From OLB6 sp964525565 (lineage in GTDB: Bacteria > Bacteroidota > Ignavibacteria > Kapaibacteriales > Kapaibacteriaceae): DNA of 7,228 nucleotides. The notes under the pieces are model-generated. The model saw only the letters and a program-made list of their open reading frames with translations. It did not search any database and was not told where the DNA came from. The position numbers and the translations under genes are program-made. The stretch covers positions 1-7,228 of the forward strand of contig CAZGHI010000065.1 of assembly GCA_964525565.1 (NCBI GenBank), written 5' to 3'. Every line of letters begins with the position of its first letter. Position 1 is the first letter of the stretch. Shown here one piece after another: positions 4,420-7,228 of the stretch.

Positions 4420-7166
4420 TGGAACAGGACTTCCAGATACTCGCATCATGTGTACAGGATGCTGCCGACAGGGCAATGATCGAAGCCACTGTTGTTCCGC
4501 ATACAACGATTGACGGGCAATACTTGCTCGTTCAGGATGCATCAATGCATCCACTAGCTCTTGTTGTTCCGTTACACCCGATGCAACGTCCTTTTTCAAC
4601 GGCTATCCGGGAGCGCGCCTTTGCTGCTGCCAATCGTGCGCAGGCGCCATTAGTCATTATTTCGACATTGCGCACAGTGGTTGCATATGCTGTTTCTCCT
4701 CAACAGCGCAGAATGCCCTTGCAGAAGGGCTTACAAGGAATATGGCAAGGGGCTTTGGTCACCTCTGCCTCTGAGCTGTCAGCCTCTCAGCGCGTAGTCT
4801 TAACAGAGGCACTGCGGCAGGCATTGGTGCAGTCCGCAACATCATCAATTCGGTGGACTCAGAATGTGTTGGATGAGCTACAGCGGTGTACAGGTAGTTC
4901 CAATGCGGAAAGCATAGTGCAACTACTGAATATTTCTACAATACCAGTTACTATTCCACCTGAGCCAGCTTCGCTTGAACTCGTTACCGATATTGTTAAT
5001 GCATACATCGCTGAATCCCGACGCTTAGGCCTCTCGCAGTTACATCCATTGCCGCAGTTTGCCGTGCGCGACTCCCTGCGGATGCTTTACTGTGAACTGC
5101 TGCGTGAAATCGCATCATTGAACGGCTTGCTCAATGCTGAAACGCACGAAGAGGCCGCAATGTGGCTGGCTCGGCAATCGGGAACACCTATTCCAACCAT
5201 TGATGCCATAGACTTTGCCCTTGTAGCAGCCGGTATCCACGAAACGTCAGAGAGAACAGAATCAGTGCGATCACAACCTATTCGGGTTGTGGAGAGTGGC
5301 AGTTCGGTCGGTCGGCTTGCCCGGCGCCTGCACCTGTTGCAGCCCGGCGCCCTCATCGAGATTGTACCGCAGCTTGGCGCCGATGCATCGGCAATGGCAG
5401 AAGCTCTGGAGAACCTTTCGATTGGTCCGAACTCATCGCTTATCCTGTTTGTTCCGTTAAAGGTGCTGCGTAACACCGAATACGGAATGGTGCGTCGAAC
5501 ACTAGCGGAGAAGTTTCATGTTGAGTGGGTGGTTTTAGACGATGCGGAGCCGTTTACCGAACCTGATACCAGCACATGCTGCATTATAGCACAGTCGGTG
5601 CATAGTGCCACTCCACAATCGGTAACCACCTTTGCCTGTTTACGAATGCCTCGAAGCACCATCGTACCGGCAGCGCAATCAACAGCCTTTCCCGAAGATC
5701 GGATCGAGGCATTAGCTCAGTTTGTTCGATATCTGCGCCGAGGAAGCCGAAACAGAGTCAACGCAGAAGTCAATACGCGGCATGTTGACCGAAGTACCCT
5801 CCTGTCGCTTGTCTTAACACATGCCTCGGCATGGGACGACCTCATCATTCCTGCAGATGTTATCTCAGGCATTCTCAGAAAAATCTCACCGTCTCTGCGT
5901 CCCATTACCGATGTTGCCACGATTGCTAACGGACTACGCACCGGAGCTAACGATGTACTCATCCCAACCTTAGCGGAATTGGATGCCGAGAACATCGAGG
6001 AACAGTACTGGCATACATCATTTGCCGACGGCGAGCGCTCGGAAACAACAACCATTTGTCAAACGGACGATGTTGAGTCCATTGCCGGTCTCACCGTAAC
6101 TGAAAGGCGGCTGTTACTACTTCCTCAGGAGCGAACGGATTTTGCCGGAACGGCTGCTGATGCCCGCATCAGCAAGGCTGAGCTCGAAGGCGTCCACCTG
6201 CGCCCTAGCCTACGGAATCGTACACCGTGGTGGATGCTCGACGTGCCCCCCCCGCCGACGCTGATCATACCTAAAAGTCAGGCCGAGCGTTGGCTTGTTT
6301 CGCTCAACCCGAGTAAAGCGTATGTAACCGATATTGCTGTGTGTATCACACTCAGCAACCAACAGCATGCAGAAGCTATAGCCTTGTGGTTGAACAGTAC
6401 GCCGGGGCTGTTCTACCATTTGTTGCGACGGCGCGACGGACATGATGCCGATGTGACCGTTCGGGACGCACGTGAACTTCTAATCCCTGTTGATGACATC
6501 CTTGCACGCATTGAAGCTCACCGTCACCGTGACTTTCTGTACCGTCCGATACAACATCTCGAAGCAGAGTATGGTACAGCGGACGCCGATGTTGTGCATC
6601 CTGACAGGATACGCAAAGACCGCCGACGGCTGGATCGTTGGCTGATGGAGCACATCTTTGGGTTAACATCGGAGGAGCAACGATGGTTATATCGGCTTAC
6701 TTTGGCCTGGCGAACGAGCAGCACCAACTTGCGTCACCTTGGCACTGCATTGGCATTGCAGATTACGGCAACAAAAGGCATACGCAGGATGAGCGAGTGG
6801 TATGATGTTCGCATTGAACAACTGCCCACGGGCACCACTCGAACCATCGTTATTCCACCGGAGATCACCCATGTATCCTACGAACTGGGTATGTTCCATT
6901 GGCAGCTAACGTTGTGGAAGGGTGCAAAAGCTGATGATGCCATCGAATGCAGCAGTGAGTCGGAGGCAGAGCTGTTGTCATTGCTCGTCCAGCTCGGACG
7001 CCGTACGGTGGAAATCCCTTCTGATGCTCTACTCGTAAACGAAGTTCTCCCACTGGTTCGATCCTTTAAATCCGATGTGGAAAGCGCTATCAACGATATA
7101 AAAGCAACGTTGCCCGAAGACGTGCGCGACGATGTAGCTGACTTTGTGATGCGCGGTCTTATGTAA
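4419..7166 (+). CDS. Degenerate type IIG / Eco57I-like DNA methyltransferase homologue (probable pseudoenzyme)
   Basis: A 915-residue cytoplasmic protein with no signal peptide or membrane segment. Residues 1-135 have the strand-helix-strand pattern of an HsdR-N-like nuclease domain but no D...ExK. Residues 210-395 resemble a gamma-class N6-adenine methyltransferase core: a weak SAM motif I (RVVESGSSVGRLARRL, 289-304), then almost at once the post-catalytic strand SLILFVPLKVL (340-350) and helix (354-365). No (N/D/S)PP(Y/F/W) motif occurs anywhere. Residues 492-692 look like a target-recognition domain: ITDVATIANGLRTGANDVLI, then RTPWWML, then ALWLNSTPGLFYHLLRRRDG, then RELLIPVDD. RRRLDRWLMEHIFGLTSEE (736-754) matches the helical tail of such methyltransferases. 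Residues 795-915 are unassigned. Family membership is by eye and moderately sure; loss of catalysis is inferred from missing motifs. The start overlaps the glmM stop (TAATG), so the gene is probably translationally coupled to it. Possible roles are DNA binding, site protection or part of a defence complex. Confidence 0.6.
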   Translation: MEQDFQILASCVQDAADRAMIEATVVPHTTIDGQYLLVQDASMHPLALVVPLHPMQRPFSTAIRERAFAAANRAQAPLVIISTLRTVVAYAVSPQQRRMPLQKGLQGIWQGALVTSASELSASQRVVLTEALRQALVQSATSSIRWTQNVLDELQRCTGSSNAESIVQLLNISTIPVTIPPEPASLELVTDIVNAYIAESRRLGLSQLHPLPQFAVRDSLRMLYCELLREIASLNGLLNAETHEEAAMWLARQSGTPIPTIDAIDFALVAAGIHETSERTESVRSQPIRVVESGSSVGRLARRLHLLQPGALIEIVPQLGADASAMAEALENLSIGPNSSLILFVPLKVLRNTEYGMVRRTLAEKFHVEWVVLDDAEPFTEPDTSTCCIIAQSVHSATPQSVTTFACLRMPRSTIVPAAQSTAFPEDRIEALAQFVRYLRRGSRNRVNAEVNTRHVDRSTLLSLVLTHASAWDDLIIPADVISGILRKISPSLRPITDVATIANGLRTGANDVLIPTLAELDAENIEEQYWHTSFADGERSETTTICQTDDVESIAGLTVTERRLLLLPQERTDFAGTAADARISKAELEGVHLRPSLRNRTPWWMLDVPPPPTLIIPKSQAERWLVSLNPSKAYVTDIAVCITLSNQQHAEAIALWLNSTPGLFYHLLRRRDGHDADVTVRDARELLIPVDDILARIEAHRHRDFLYRPIQHLEAEYGTADADVVHPDRIRKDRRRLDRWLMEHIFGLTSEEQRWLYRLTLAWRTSSTNLRHLGTALALQITATKGIRRMSEWYDVRIEQLPTGTTRTIVIPPEITHVSYELGMFHWQLTLWKGAKADDAIECSSESEAELLSLLVQLGRRTVEIPSDALLVNEVLPLVRSFKSDVESAINDIKATLPEDVRDDVADFVMRGLM
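6246..6253 (+). repeat. C8 homopolymer inside the methyltransferase-like gene
   Basis: Eight consecutive C residues encode part of V-P-P-P-P-T (residues 609-614) in the target-recognition-like region. It is a possible slippage site; a one-base change would shift the frame for the last ~300 residues. Confidence 0.6.
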
Positions 7167-7228
7167 AAATCGGCTTCCATTGTTATTGATTGTCACAGGT
7201 TAGATGCCAATCTGCACTCACGTACATG
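7167..7228 (+). other. Right-edge intergenic segment, no recognised feature
   Basis: These 62 bp follow the last stop. I see no rho-independent terminator, no complete gene and no clear promoter. A downstream gene may begin beyond the edge. Confidence 0.4.

Noticed and set aside
6240..6260. DVPPPPT (residues 608-614) as the methyltransferase catalytic (N/D/S)PP(Y/F/W) motif
   Set aside because: There is no aromatic residue after the prolines, the acidic residue is separated by Val, and it lies inside the target-recognition region, far downstream of where the motif belongs.

Overview
The window is a compact, single-strand (+) stretch of bacterial chromosome. It holds the 3' end of one gene and four complete genes, with no RNA gene, insertion sequence or CRISPR array that I can see. 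The organism looks like a member of the Bacteroidota/FCB group, perhaps a lineage near Ignavibacteria or Kapabacteria. I infer this from the GlmM sequence style (start MPILRSVSGLRATLG, sugar loop GGEGSGGVIYP), from the lack of Shine-Dalgarno sequences at all four starts, and from a TAnnTTTG-type box before glmM. The lineage call is tentative because I could not run a search.

Layout: 2-145 is the end of a ComF-like phosphoribosyltransferase. 200-1522 is a type II NADH:quinone oxidoreductase (ndh). 1512-2996 is an Xaa-Pro aminopeptidase P with a signal peptide, overlapping ndh by 11 nt. 3058-4419 is phosphoglucosamine mutase (glmM). 4419-7166 is a 915-residue protein that overlaps the glmM stop by one base (TAATG). 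The gaps are short: 54 bp before ndh, 61 bp before glmM and 62 bp at the right edge.

The first four genes are ordinary housekeeping functions: respiratory NADH oxidation, peptide turnover in the envelope and amino-sugar supply for the cell wall. The fifth is the unusual one. Its C-terminal half reads like the target-recognition and helical tail regions of a type IIG / Eco57I-like adenine-N6 DNA methyltransferase. Its middle keeps only a weak relic of the SAM-binding motif and then jumps to the post-catalytic strand, with no (N/D/S)PP(Y/F/W) motif. Its N-terminus has the rhythm of an HsdR-N-like nuclease domain without the D...ExK residues. The frame is open throughout, so it looks like a maintained pseudoenzyme (a DNA-binding shell of a restriction-modification protein) translated together with an essential cell-wall gene. 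This is the best candidate here for an undescribed function.
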